From Euglena gracilis (taxonomy: Eukaryota > Euglenida > Euglenophyceae > Euglenales), in NCBI GenBank assembly GCA_039621445.1, contig CP154954.1:27610562-27674561 (forward strand): a stretch of DNA of 64,000 nt, given 5' to 3'. Within the stretch, counting starts at the first letter, position 1. Every line of letters starts with the position of its first letter. The notes under the pieces are model-generated. The model did no database searches. It was not told the origin of the DNA and was given only the letters and a program-made list of their open reading frames with translations. Below, piece by piece: positions 12,101 to 24,303 of this stretch. A program made the translations under genes and the position numbers.

Positions 12101-13953
12101 TTGCCTTGGCCAGGGACACTTTGGTCAAAGTGACCTTGACCAGGGACACTTTGTCAAAGTGGCCCTGGCCAGGGACACTGTGGTCAAAGTGGCCTTGGCC
12201 AGGGACACTTTGGTCAAAGTGGCCTTGGTCAGTGACACCTTGGTCAAAGTGGCCTTGGCCAGGAACACTTTGGTCAAAGTGGCCTTGTCCAGGGACACTT
12301 TGGTCAAGGGACCTTGTCCAGGGACACTTTGGTCAAATTTGCCTTCACCAGGGACACTTTGGTCAAAGTGGCCTTGGCCAGGGACACTTTGGTCAAAGTG
12401 GCCTTGGCCAGGGACACTTTGGTCAAAGTGGCCTTGGCCAGGGACACTTTGGTCAAAGTGGCCTTGGCCAGGGACACTTTGGTCAAAGTGGCCTTGGCCA
12501 GGGACACTTTGGTCAAAGTGGCCTTGGCCAGGGACACTTTGGTCAAAGTGGCCTTGGCCAGGGACACTTTGGTCAAAGTGGCCTTCGCCAGGGACACTTT
12601 GGTCAAAGTTGCCTTGGCCAGGGACACTTTGGTCAAAGTGGCCTTGGCCAGGGACACTTTGGTCAACGTGGCCTTGGCCAGCGACACCGTGGTCAACGTG
12701 GCCTTGGCCAGGGACACTTTGGTCAAAGTGGCCTTGGCCAGGGACACTTTGGTCAAAGCGGCCTTGGCCAGGGACACTTTGGTCAAAGTGGCCTTGTCCA
12801 GGCACACTTTGGTCAAGTTTGCCTTGGCCAGGGACACTTTGGTCAAACTGGCCTTGGCCAGGGACACTATGGTCAAAGTGGCCTTGGCCAGGGACACCTT
12901 GGTCAAAGTGGCCTTGGCCAGGGACACTTTGGTCAAAGTGGCCTTGGCCAGGGACACTTTGGTCAAAGTGGTCTTGGCCAGGGACACTTTGGTCAAAGTG
13001 GCCTTGGCCAGGGACACTTTGGTCAAAGTGGCCTTGGCCAGGGATACTTTGGACAAAGTGGCCTTGGCCAGGGACACCTTGGTCAAAGTGGCCTTGGCCA
13101 GGGACACTTTGGTCAAAGTGGCCTTGGCCAGGGACACCTTGGTCAAAGTGGCCTTAGCCAGGGACACTTTGGTCAAAGTGGCCTTGGCCAGGGACACTTT
13201 GGTCAAAGTTGCCTTGGCCATGGACACTTTGGTCAAAGTGGCCTTGGCCAGGGACACTTTGGTCAAAGTTGCCTTGGCCAGGGACACTTTGGTCAAAGTT
13301 GCCTTGACCAGGGACACTTTGGTCAAAGTGGCCTTGGCCAGGGACACTGTGGTCAAAGTGGCCTTGGCCAGGGACACTTTGGTCAAAGTGGCCTTGGCCA
13401 GTGACACCTTGGTCAAAGTGGCCTTGGCCAGGGACACTTTGGTCAAAGTGGCCTTGACCAGGGACACTTTGGTCAAAGTGGCCTTGGCCAGGGGCACTTT
13501 GGTCAAAGTGGCCTTGGCCAGGGACACTGTGGTCAAAGTGGCCTTGGCCAGGGACACTTTGGTCAAAGTGGCCTTGGCCAGGGACACTTTGGTCAAAGTG
13601 GCCTTGGCCAGGGACATTTTGGTCAAAGTGGCCTTGGCCAGTGACACCTTGGTCAAAGTGGCCTTGGCCAGGGAAACTTTGGTCAAGGCGGCCTTGTCCA
13701 GGGACACTTTGGTCAAATTTGTCTTGGCCAGGGACACTTTGGTCAAAGTGGCCTTGGCCAGGGACACTTTGGTCAAAGTGTTCTTGGCCAGGGACACTTT
13801 GGTCAAAGCGGCCTTGGCCAGGGATCCTTTGGTAAAAGTGGTCTTGGCCAGGGACACTTTGGTCAAAGTGGCATTGGCCAGGGATACTTTGGTCAAAGTG
13901 CCCTTGGCCAGGGACACTTTGGTCAAAGTGGCCTTGGCCAGGGACACTTTGGT
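9188..13953 (+). repeat. HOR domain B, units shortening from 39 to 30 monomers
   Basis: A junction marker GGTCAAGGGACCTTGTCC begins at 9,188, 10,356, 11,404 and 12,302, giving units of 1,168, 1,048 and 898 bp. Successive units differ by 120 and 150 bp, i.e. four and five whole monomers. Each unit also holds CACTTTGTCAAAGTG (10,201, 11,249, 12,147), so each complete unit carries two linked 1-nt losses. The fourth unit follows the 1,048-bp type to about 12,930 and then departs. The remainder to 13,953 is diverged monomers with one module (13,611-13,735) that recurs at 43.3 kb. No gene is seen. Confidence 0.9.
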
Positions 13954-16900
13954 CTAAGTGGCCTTGGCCAGGGACACTTTGGTCAAGTGGCCTTGGCCAG
14001 GGACAGTTTGGTCAAAGTGGCCTTGGCCAGGGACACTTTGGTCAAAGTGGCCTTGGCCAGGGACACTTTTATCAAAGTGGCCTTCGCCAGGGACACTTTG
14101 GTCAAACTGGCCTTCGCCAGGGACACTTTGGTCAAACTGGCCTTCGCCAGGGACACTTTGGTCAAAGTTGCCTTGGCCAGGGACACTTTGGTCAAAGTGG
14201 CCTTGGCCAGGGACAGTTTGGTCAAAGTGGCCTTGGCCAGGGACACTTTGGTCAAAGTGGCATTGGCCAGGGATACTTTGGTTAAAGTGCCCTTGGCCAG
14301 GGACACTTTGGTCAAAGTGGCCTTGGCCAGGGACACTTTGGTCAAAGTTGCCTTGGCCAGGGACACTTTGGTCAAAGTGGCCTTGGCCAGGGACAGTTTG
14401 GTCAAAGTGGCCTTGGCCAGGGACACTTTGGTCAAAGTGGCCTTGGCCAGGGACACTTTTATCAAAGTGGCCTTCGCCAGGGACACTCTGGTCAAACTGG
14501 CCTTGGCCAGGGACACTTTGGTCAAACTGGCCTTCGCCAGGGACACTTTGGTCAAAGTTGCCTTGGCCAGGGACACTTTGGTCAAAGTGGCCTTGGCCAG
14601 GGACATTTTGGTCAAAGTGGCCTTGGCCAGTGACACCTTGGTCAAAGTGGCCTTGGCCAGGGAAACTTTGGTCAAAGTGGCCTTGGCCAGGGACACTGTG
14701 GTCAAAGTGGCCTTGGCCAGGGACACTTTGGTCAAAGTGGCCTTGGCCAGGGACACTTTGGTCAAAGTGGCCTTGGCCAGGGACAATTTGGTCAACGTGG
14801 CCTTGGCCAGGGACACTTTGGTCAAAGTGGCCTTGGCCAGGGACACTTTGGTCAAAGTGCCCTTGGCCAGGGACACTTTGGTCAAAGTGGCCTTGGCCAG
14901 GGACACTTTGGTCAAAGTGGCGTTGTCCAGGGACACTTTGGTCAAAAATGGCATTGGCCAGGGACACTTTGGTCAACGTGCCCTTGGCCAGGGACACTTT
15001 GGACAAAGTGGCCTTGGCCAGGGACACTTTGGTCAAAGCGGCCTTGGACAGGGATCCTTTGGTCAAAGTGGCCTTGGCCAGGGACACTTTGGTCAAAGTA
15101 GCATTGGCCAGGGACACTCTGGTCAACGTGCCCTTGGCCAGGGACACTTTGGTCAAAGTGGCCTTGGCCAGGGACACTTTGGTCAAATTGGCCTTGGCCA
15201 GGGACACTTTGGTCAAAGTGGCCTTGGCCAGGGACACTTTGGTCAAAGTGGCCTTGGCCAGGGACACTTTGGTCAAAGTGGCCTTGGCCAGGGACACTTT
15301 GGTCAAAGTGGCCTTGGCCAGGGACACTTTGGTCAAAGTGGCCTTGGCCAGGGACACTTTGGTCAAAGTGGCCTTGGCCAGGGACACTTTGGTCAAAGTG
15401 GCCTTGGCCAGGGATCCTTTGGTCAAAGTGGCCTTGGCCAGGGACACTTTGGTCAAAGTGGCCTTGGCCAGGGACACTTTGGTCAAAGTTGCCTTGGCCA
15501 GGGATCCTTTGGTCAAAGTGGCCTTCGCCAGGGACACTTTGGTCAGAGTGGCATTGGCCAGGGACACTTTGGTCAAAGTGGCCTTGGCCAGGGACACTTT
15601 GGTCAAAGTGGCCTTGGCCAGGGACACTTTGGTCAAAGTGGCCTTGGCCAGGGACACTTTGGTCAAAGTGGCCTTGGCCAGGGACACTTTGGTCAAAGTG
15701 GCCTTGGCCAGGGACACTTTGGTCAAAGTGACCTTGGCCCGGGACACTTTGGTCAAAGCGGCCTTGGCCAGGGACACTTTGGTCAATGTGGCCTTGGCCA
15801 GGGACACTTTGGTCAAAGTGGCCTTGGCCAGGGACACTTTGGTCAAAGTGGCCTTGGCCAGGGACACTTTGGTCAAAGTGGCCTTGGCCAGGGACACTTT
15901 GGTCAACGTGCCCTTGGCCAGGGACACTTTGGTCAGAGTGGCCTTGGCCAGGGACACTTTGGTCAGAGTGGCATTGGCCAGGGACACTTTGGTCAAAGTG
16001 GCCTTGGCCAGGGACACTTTGGTCAAAGCGGCCTTGGCCAGGGACACTTTGGTCAAAGCGGCCTTGGGCAGGGGTCCTTTGGTCAAAGTGGCCTTGGCCA
16101 GGGACACTTTGGTCAAAGTGGACTTGGCTAGGGACACTTTGGTCAAAGTGGGATTCGCCAGGGACACTTTGGTCAAAGTGGCTTTGGCCAGGGACACTTT
16201 GGTCAAAGTGGCCTTGGCCAGGGACACTTTGGTCAAAGTGGCCTTGGCCAGGGACACTTTGGTCAAAGTGGCCTTGGCCAGGGACACTTTGGTCAACGTG
16301 CCCTTGGCCAGGGACACTTTGGTCAAAGTGGCCTTGGCCAGGGACACTTTGGTCAAATTGGCCTTGGCCAGGGACACTTTGGTCAAAGTGGCCTTGGCCA
16401 GGGACACTTTGGTCAACGTGCCCTTGGCCAGGGACACTTTGGTCAAAGTGGCCTTGGCCAGGGACACTTTGGTCAAAGTGGCCTTGGCCAGGGACACTTT
16501 GGTCAAAGTGGCCTTGGCCAGGGACACTTTGGTCAAAGTGGCCTTGGCCAGGGACACTTTGGTCAAAGTGGCCTTGGCCAGGGACACTTTGGTCAAAGTG
16601 GCCTTGGCCAGGGACACTTTGGTCAAAGTGGCCTTGGCCAGGGACACTTTGGTCAAAGTGGCCTTGGCCAGGGATCCTTTGGTCAAAGTGGCCTTGGCCA
16701 GGGACACTTTGGTCAAAGTGGCCTTGGCCAGGGACACTTTGGTCAAAGTGGCCTTGGCCAGGGATCCTTTGGTCAAAGTGGCCTTGGCCAGGGATCCTTT
16801 GGTCAAAGTGGCCTTCGCCAGGGACACTTTGGTCAGAGTGGCATTGGCCAGGGACACTTTGGTCAAAGTGGCCTTGGCCAGGGACACTTTGGTCAAAGTG

Positions 16901-19890
16901 GCCTTGGCCAGGGACACTTTGGTCAAAGTGGCCTTGGCCAGGGACACTTTGGTCAAAGTGGCCTTGGCCAGGGACACTTTTATCAAAGTGGCCTTCGCCA
17001 GGGACACTTTGGTCAAACTGGCCTTCGCCAGGGACACTTTGGTCAAACTGGCCTTCGCCAGGGACACTTTGGTCAAAGTTGCCTTGGCCAGGGACACTTT
17101 GGTCAAAGTGGCCTTGGCCAGGGACAGTTTGGTCAAAGTGGCCTTGGCCAGGGACACTTTGGTCAAAGTGGCATTGGCCAGGGATACTTTGGTTAAAGTG
17201 CCCTTGGCCAGGGACACTTTGGTCAAAGTGGCCTTGGCCAGGGACACTTTGGTCAAAGTTGCCTTGGCCAGGGACACTTTGGTCAAAGTGGCCTTGGCCA
17301 GGGACAGTTTGGTCAAAGTGGCCTTGGCCAGGGACACTTTGGTCAAAGTGGCCTTGGCCAGGGACACTTTTATCAAAGTGGCCTTCGCCAGGGACACTCT
17401 GGTCAAACTGGCCTTGGCCAGGGACACTTTGGTCAAACTGGCCTTCGCCAGGGACACTTTGGTCAAAGTTGCCTTGGCCAGGGACACTTTGGTCAAAGTG
17501 GCCTTGGCCAGGGACATTTTGGTCAAAGTGGCCTTGGCCAGTGACACCTTGGTCAAAGTGGCCTTGGCCAGGGAAACTTTGGTCAAAGTGGCCTTGGCCA
17601 GGGACACTGTGGTCAAAGTGGCCTTGGCCAGGGACACTTTGGTCAAAGTGGCCTTGGCCAGGGACACTTTGGTCAAAGTGGCCTTGGCCAGGGACAATTT
17701 GGTCAACGTGGCCTTGGCCAGGGACACTTTGGTCAAAGTGGCCTTGGCCAGGGACACTTTGGTCAAAGTTGCCTTGGCCAGGGACACTTTGGTCAAAGTG
17801 GCCTTGGCCAGGGACACTTTGGTCAAAGTGGCGTTGTCCAGGGACACTTTGGTCAAAAATGGCATTGGCCAGGGACACTTTGGTCAAAGTGGCCTTGGCC
17901 AGGGACACTTTGGTCAAAGTGGCCTTGGCCAGGGACACTTTGGTCAAAGCGGCCTTGGACAGGGATCCTTTGGTCAAAGTGGCCTTGGCCAGGGACACTT
18001 TGGTCAAAGTAGCATTGGCCAGGGACACTTTGGTCAACGTGCCCTTGGCCAGGGACACTTTGGTCAAAGTGGCCTTGGCCAGGGACACTTTGGTCAAATT
18101 GGCCTTGGCCAGGGACACTTTGGTCAAAGTGGCCTTGGCCAGGGACACTTTGGTCAAAGTGGCCTTGGCCAGGGACACTTTGGTCAAAGTGGCCTTGGCC
18201 AGGGACACTTTGGTCAAAGTGGCCTTGGCCAGGGACACTTTGGTCAAAGTGGCCTTGGCCAGGGACACTTTGGTCAAAGTGGCCTTGGCCAGGGACACTT
18301 TGGTCAAAGTGGCCTTGGCCAGGGATCCTTTGGTCAAAGTGGCCTTGGCCAGGGACACTTTGGTCAAAGTGGCCTTGGCCAGGGACACTTTGGTCAAAGT
18401 GGCCTTGGCCAGGGATCCTTTGGTCAAAGTGGCCTTCGCCAGGGACACTTTGGTCAGAGTGGCATTGGCCAGGGACACTTTGGTCAAAGTGGCCTTGGCC
18501 AGGGACACTTTGGTCAAAGTGGCCTTGGCCAGGGACACTTTGGTCAAAGTGGCCTTGGCCAGGGACACTTTGGTCAAAGTGGCCTTGGCCAGGGACACTT
18601 TGGTCAAAGTGGCCTTGGCCAGGGACACTTTGGTCAAAGTGACCTTGGCCCGGGACACTTTGGTCAAAGCGGCCTTGGCCAGGGACACTTTGGTCAATGT
18701 GGCCTTGGCCAGGGACACTTTGGTCAAAGTGGCCTTGGCCAGGGACACTTTGGTCAAAGTGGCCTTGGCCGGGGACACTTTGGTCAAAGTGGCCTTGGCC
18801 AGGGACACTTTGGTCAACGTGCCCTTGGCCAGGGACACTTTGGTCAGAGTGGCCTTGGCCAGGGACACTTTGGTCAGAGTGGCATTGGCCAGGGACACTT
18901 TGGTCAAAGTGGCCTTGGCCAGGGACACTTTGGTCAAAGCGGCCTTGGCCAGGGACACTTTGGTCAAAGCGGCCTTGGGCAGGGGTCCTTTGGTCAAAGT
19001 GGCCTTGGCCAGGGACACTTTGGTCAAAGTGGACTTGGCTAGGGACACTTTGGTCAAAGTGGGATTCGCCAGGGACACTTTGGTCAAAGTGGCTTTGGCC
19101 AGGGACACTTTGGTCAAAGTGGCCTTGGCCAGGGACACTTTGGTCAAAGTGGCCTTGGCCAGGGACACTTTGGTCAAAGTGGCCTTGGCCAGGGACACTT
19201 TGGTCAACGTGCCCTTGGCCAGGGACACTTTGGTCAAAGTGGCCTTGGCCAGGGACACTTTGGTCAAATTGGCCTTGGCCAGGGACACTTTGGTCAAAGT
19301 GGCCTTGGCCAGGGACACTTTGGTCAACGTGCCCTTGGCCAGGGACACTTTGGTCAAAGTGGCCTTGGCCAGGGACACTTTGGTCAAAGTGGCCTTGGCC
19401 AGGGACACTTTGGTCAAAGTGGCCTTGGCCAGGGACACTTTGGTCAAAGTGGCCTTGGCCAGGGACACTTTGGTCAAAGTGGCCTTGGCCAGGGACACTT
19501 TGGTCAAAGTGGCCTTGGCCAGGGACACTTTGGTCAAAGTGGCCTTGGCCAGGGACACTTTGGTCAAAGTGGCCTTGGCCAGGGATCCTTTGGTCAAAGT
19601 GGCCTTGGCCAGGGACACTTTGGTCAAAGTGGCCTTGGCCAGGGACACTTTGGTCAAAGTGGCCTTGGCCAGGGATCCTTTGGTCAAAGTGGCCTTGGCC
19701 AGGGATCCTTTGGTCAAAGTGGCCTTCGCCAGGGACACTTTGGTCAGAGTGGCATTGGCCAGGGACACTTTGGTCAAAGTGGCCTTGGCCAGGGACACTT
19801 TGGTCAAAGTGGCCTTGGCCAGGGACACTTTGGTCAAAGTGGCCTTGGCCAGGGACACTTTGGTCAAAGTGGCCTTGGCCAGGGACACTT
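13954..19890 (+). repeat. HOR domain C: 2,911-bp unit duplicated in tandem
   Basis: About 14,040-16,950 and 16,950-19,890 are copies at an offset of 2,911 bp (97 monomers plus one base). Paired landmarks are CACTTTTATCAAAG at 14,068/16,979, the 1-nt gain GGTCAAAAATGGC at about 14,941/17,852, GACCTTGGCCCGGG at about 15,731/18,642, and GACTTGGCTAGG at 16,121/19,032. I see only a few differences, such as GTGCCC versus GTTGCC and CACTCT versus CACTTT. The second landmark word also occurs near base 891, linking this domain with domain A. A 1-nt loss lies at about 13,986. Confidence 0.9.
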
Positions 19891-22800
19891 TGGTCAAAGT
19901 GACCTTGTCCAGGGACACTTTGGTCAAATTGGCCTTGGCCCGGGACACTTTGGTCAAAGCGGCCTTGGCCAGGGACACTTTGGTCAATGTGGCCTTGGCC
20001 AGGGACACTTTGGTCAAAGTGGCCTTGGCCAGGGACACTTTGGTCAAAGCGGCCTTGGGCAGGGGTCCTTTGGTCAAAGCTGCCTTGGGCAGGGGTCCTT
20101 TGGTCAAAGTGGCCTTGGCCAGGGATCCTTTGGTCAAAGTGGCCTTCGCCAGGGACACTTTGGTCAAAGCGGCCTTGGCCAGGGACACTTTGGTCAATGT
20201 GGCCTTGGCCAGGGACACTTTGGTCAAAGTGGCCTTGGCCAGGGACACTTTGGTCAAAGCGGCCTTGGCCAGGGACACTTTGGTCAAAGCGGCCTTGGGC
20301 AGGGGTCCTTTGGTCAAATTGGCCTTGGCCAGGGACACTTTGGTCAAAGTGGACTTGGCTAGGGACACTTTGGTCAAAGTGGGATTCGCCAGGGACACTT
20401 TTGTCAAAGTGGCTTTGGCCAGGGACACTTTGGTCAAAGTGGCCTTGGCCAGGGACACTTTGGTCAAAGTGGCCTTGGCCAGGGACACTTTGGTCAAAGC
20501 AGCCTTGGCCAGGGTCGCTTTGGTCAAAGTGGCCTTGGCCAGGGACACTTTGGTCAAAGTGGCCTTGGCCAGGGACACTTTGGTCAAAGTGGCCTTGGCC
20601 AGGGACACTTTGGTCAAAATTTGCCTTGGCCAGGGACACTTTGGTCAAAGTGGCCTTGGCCAGGGACACGTTGGTCAAAGTGGCATTGGCCAGGGACACT
20701 TTGGTCAAAGTGGCCTTGGCCAGGGACACTTTGGTCAAAGTGGCCTTGGCCAGGGACACTTTGGTCAAAGTGGCCTTGGCCAGGGACACTTTGGTCAAAG
20801 TGGCCTTGGCCAGGGACACTTTGGTCAAAGTGGCCTTGGCCAGGGACACTTTGCTCCAAGTTGCCTTGGCCAGTGACACTTTGGTCATGGTGGCCTTCGC
20901 CAGGGACACTTTGGTCAAAGTGGCCTTGGCCAGGGACACTTTGGTCAAAGTGGCCTTGACCAAGGACACTTTGGTCAATGTGGCCTTGGCCAGGGACACT
21001 TTCGTCAAAGTGGCCTTGGCCAGGGACACTTTGGTCAAAGTGGCCTTGGCCAGGGACACTTTGGTCAAAGTGGCCTTGGCCAGGGACACTTTGGTCAAAG
21101 TGGCCTTGGCCAGGGACACTTTGGTCAAAGTGGCCTTGGCCAGGGACACTTTGGTCAAAGTGGCCTTGGCCAGGCACACTTTGGTCAAAGTGGCCTTGGC
21201 CAGGGATCCTTTGGTCAAAGTGGCCTTGGCCAGGGACACTTTGGTCAAAGTGGCCTTGGCCAGGGACACTTTGGTCAAAGTTGCCTTGGCCAGGGATCCT
21301 TTGGTCAAAGTGGCCTTCGCCAGGGACACTTTGGTCAGAGTGGCATTGGCCAGGGACACTTTGGTCAAAGTGGCCTTGGCCAGGGACACTTTGGTCAAAG
21401 TGGCCTTGGCCAGGGACACTTTGGTCAAAGTGGCCTTGGCCAGGGACACTTTGGTCAAAGTGGCCTTGGCCAGGGACACTTTAGTCAAAGTGACCTTGGC
21501 CAGGGACACTTTGGTCAAATTGGCCTTGGCCCGGGACACTTTGGTCAAAGCAGCCTTGGCCAGGGACACTTTGGTCAATGTGGCCTTGGCCAGGGACACT
21601 TTGGTCAAAGTGGCCTTGGCCAGGGACACTTTGGTCAAAGCGGCCTTGGCCAGGGACACTTTGGTCAAAGCGGCCTTGGGCAGGGGTCCTTTGGTCAAAG
21701 TGGCCTTGGCCAGGGACACTTTGGTCAAAGTTGCCTTGGCCAGGGATCCTTTGGTCAAAGTGGCCTTCGCCAGGGACACTTTGGTCAGAGTGGCATTGGC
21801 CAGGGACACTTTGGTCAAAGTGGCCTTGGCCAGGGACACTTTGGTCAAAGTGGCCTTGGCCAGGGACACTTTGGTCATAGTGGCCTTGGCCAGGGACACT
21901 TTGGTCAAAGTGGCCTTGGCCAGGGACACTTTAGTCAAAGTGACCTTGTCCAGGGACACTTTGGTCAAATTGGCCTTGGCCCGGGACACTTTGGTCAATG
22001 TGGCCTTGGCCAGGGACACTTTGGTCAAAGTGGCCTTGGCCAGGAACACTTTGGTCAAAGCGGCCTTGGCCAGGGACACTTTGGTCAAAGCGGCCTTGGG
22101 CAGGGGTCCTTTGGTCAAAGTGGCCTTGGCCAGGGACACTTTGGTCAAAGTGGACTTGGCTAGGGACACTTTGGTCAAAGTGGGATTCGCCAGGGACACT
22201 TTTGTCAAAGTGGCTTTGGCCAGGGACACTTTGGTCAAAGTGGCCTTGGCCAGGGACACTTTGGTCAAAGTGGCCTTGGCCAGGGACACTTTGGTCAAAG
22301 CGGCCTTGGCCAGGGTCGCTTTGGTCAAAGTGGCCTTGGCCAGGGACACTTTGGTCAAAGTGGCCTTGGCCAGGGACACTTTGGTCAAAGTGGCCTTGGC
22401 CAGGGACACTTTGGTCAAAGTGGCCTTGGCCAGGGACACTTTGGTCAAAATTTGCCTTGGCCAGGGACACTTTGGTCAAAGTGGCCTTGGCCAGGGACAC
22501 GTTGGTCAAAGTGGCATTGGCCAGGGACACTTTGGTCAAAGTGGCCTTGGCCAGGGACACTTTGGTCAAAGTGGCCTTGGCCAGGGACACTTTGGTCAAA
22601 GTGGCCTTGGCCAGGGACACTTTGGTCATAGTGGCCTTGGCCAGGGACACTTTGGTCAAAGTGGCCTTGGCCAGGGACACTTTAGTCAAAGTGACCTTGT
22701 CCAGGGACACTTTGGTCAAATTGGCCTTGGCCCGGGACACTTTGGTCAATGTGGCCTTGGCCAGGGACACTTTGGTCAAAGTGGCCTTGGCCAGGGACAC

Positions 22801-24303
22801 TTTGGTCAAAGCGGCCTTGGCCAGGGACACTTTGGTCAAAGCGGCCTTGGGCAGGGGTCCTTTGGTCAAAGTGGCCTTGGCCAGGGACACTTTGGTCAAA
22901 GTGGACTTGGCCAGGGACACTTTGGTCAAAGTGGGATTCGCCAGGGACACTTTTGTCAAAGTGGCCTTGGCCAGGGACACTTTGGTCAAAGTGGCCTTGG
23001 CCAGGGACACTTTGGTCAAAGTGGCCTTGGCCAGGGACACTTTGGTCAAAGTGGCCTTGGCCAGGGACACTTTGGTCAAAATTTGCCTTGGCCAGGGACA
23101 CTTTGGTCAAAGTGGCCTTGGCCAGGGACAGTTTGGTCAAAGTGGCCTTGGCCAGGGACACTTTGGTCAAAGTGGCCTTGGCCAGGGACACTTTGGTCAA
23201 AGTGGCCTTGGCCAGGGACACTTTGGTCAAAGTGGCCTTGGCCAGGGACACTTTGGTCCAAGTTGCCTTGGCCAGTGACACTTTGGTCATGGTGGCCTTC
23301 GCCAGGGACACTTTGGTCAAAGTGGCCTTGGCCAGGGACACTTTGATCAAAGTGGCCTTGACCAAGGACACTTTGGTCAATGTGGCCTTGGCCAGGGACA
23401 CTTTCGTCAAAGTGGCCTTGGCCAGGGACACTTTGGTCAAAGTGGCCTTGTCCAGGGGCACTTTGGTCAAATTTGCCTTGGCCAGGGACACTTGGGTCAA
23501 AGCGGCCTTGGCCAGGGATCCTTTGGTCAAAGGTGCCTTGGCCAGGGACACTTTGGTTAAAGTGGCCTTGGCCAGGGACAATTTGGTCAAAGTGGCCTTG
23601 GCCAGGGACACTTTGGTCAAAGTGGCCTTGGCCAGGGACACTTTGGTCAAAGTGGCCTTGGCCAGGGACACTTGGTCAAAGTGGCCTTGGCCAGGGACAG
23701 TTTGGTCAAAGTGGCCTTGGCCAGGGACACTTTGGTCAAAGTGGCCTTGGCCAGGGACACTTTGGCCAAAGTGGCCTTGGCCAGGGACACTTTGGTCAAA
23801 GTGGCCTTGGCCAGGGACACTTTGGTCAAAGTTGCCTTGGCCAGGGACACTTTGGTCAAAGTGGCCTTGGCCAGGGACACTTTGGTCAAAGTGGCCTTGG
23901 CCAGGGACACTTTGGTCAAAGTGCTCTTGGCCAGGGACACTTTGGTCAAAGTGGCCTTGGCCAGGGACACTTTGGTCAAAGTGGCCTTGGCCAGGGACAC
24001 TTTGGTCAAAGCGGCCTTGGCCAGGGATCCTTTGGTAAAAGGTGCCTTGCCCAGGGACACTTTGGTTAAAGTGGCCTTGGCCAGGGACACTTTGGTCAAA
24101 GTGGCCTTGGCCAGGGACACTTTGGTCAAAGTGGCCTTGGCCAGGGACACTTTGGTAAAAGCGGCCTTGGCCAGGGTCGCTTTGGTCAAAGTGGCCTTGG
24201 CCAGGGACACTTTGGTCAAAGTGGCCTTGGCCAGGGACACTTTGGTCAAAGTGGCCTTGGCCAGGGACACTTTGGTCAAAGTGGCCTTGGCCAGGGACAC
24301 TTT
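19891..24303 (+). repeat. HOR domain D (GGTCAAAATTTGCC anchors)
   Basis: The 1-nt gain GGTCAAAATTTGCC begins at 20,612, 22,443 and 23,074 (then 24,304 and 25,660 in the next domain). Intervals here are 1,831, 631 and 1,230 bp. GACTTGGCTAGG recurs at 20,352 and 22,153. Units contain GGGCAGGGGTCC, CAATGTGGCC, CCCGGGAC and GGTCATGGTGGCC variants in consistent order, so these are truncated or expanded versions of one parent HOR. A 1-nt loss at about 23,672 shifts the phase. No gene is seen. Confidence 0.85.

Noticed and set aside
20352-22162. Transposon or retroelement insertion between HOR units
   Set aside because: No non-satellite bases, terminal repeats or target-site duplications occur anywhere; HOR boundaries are monomer variants only.
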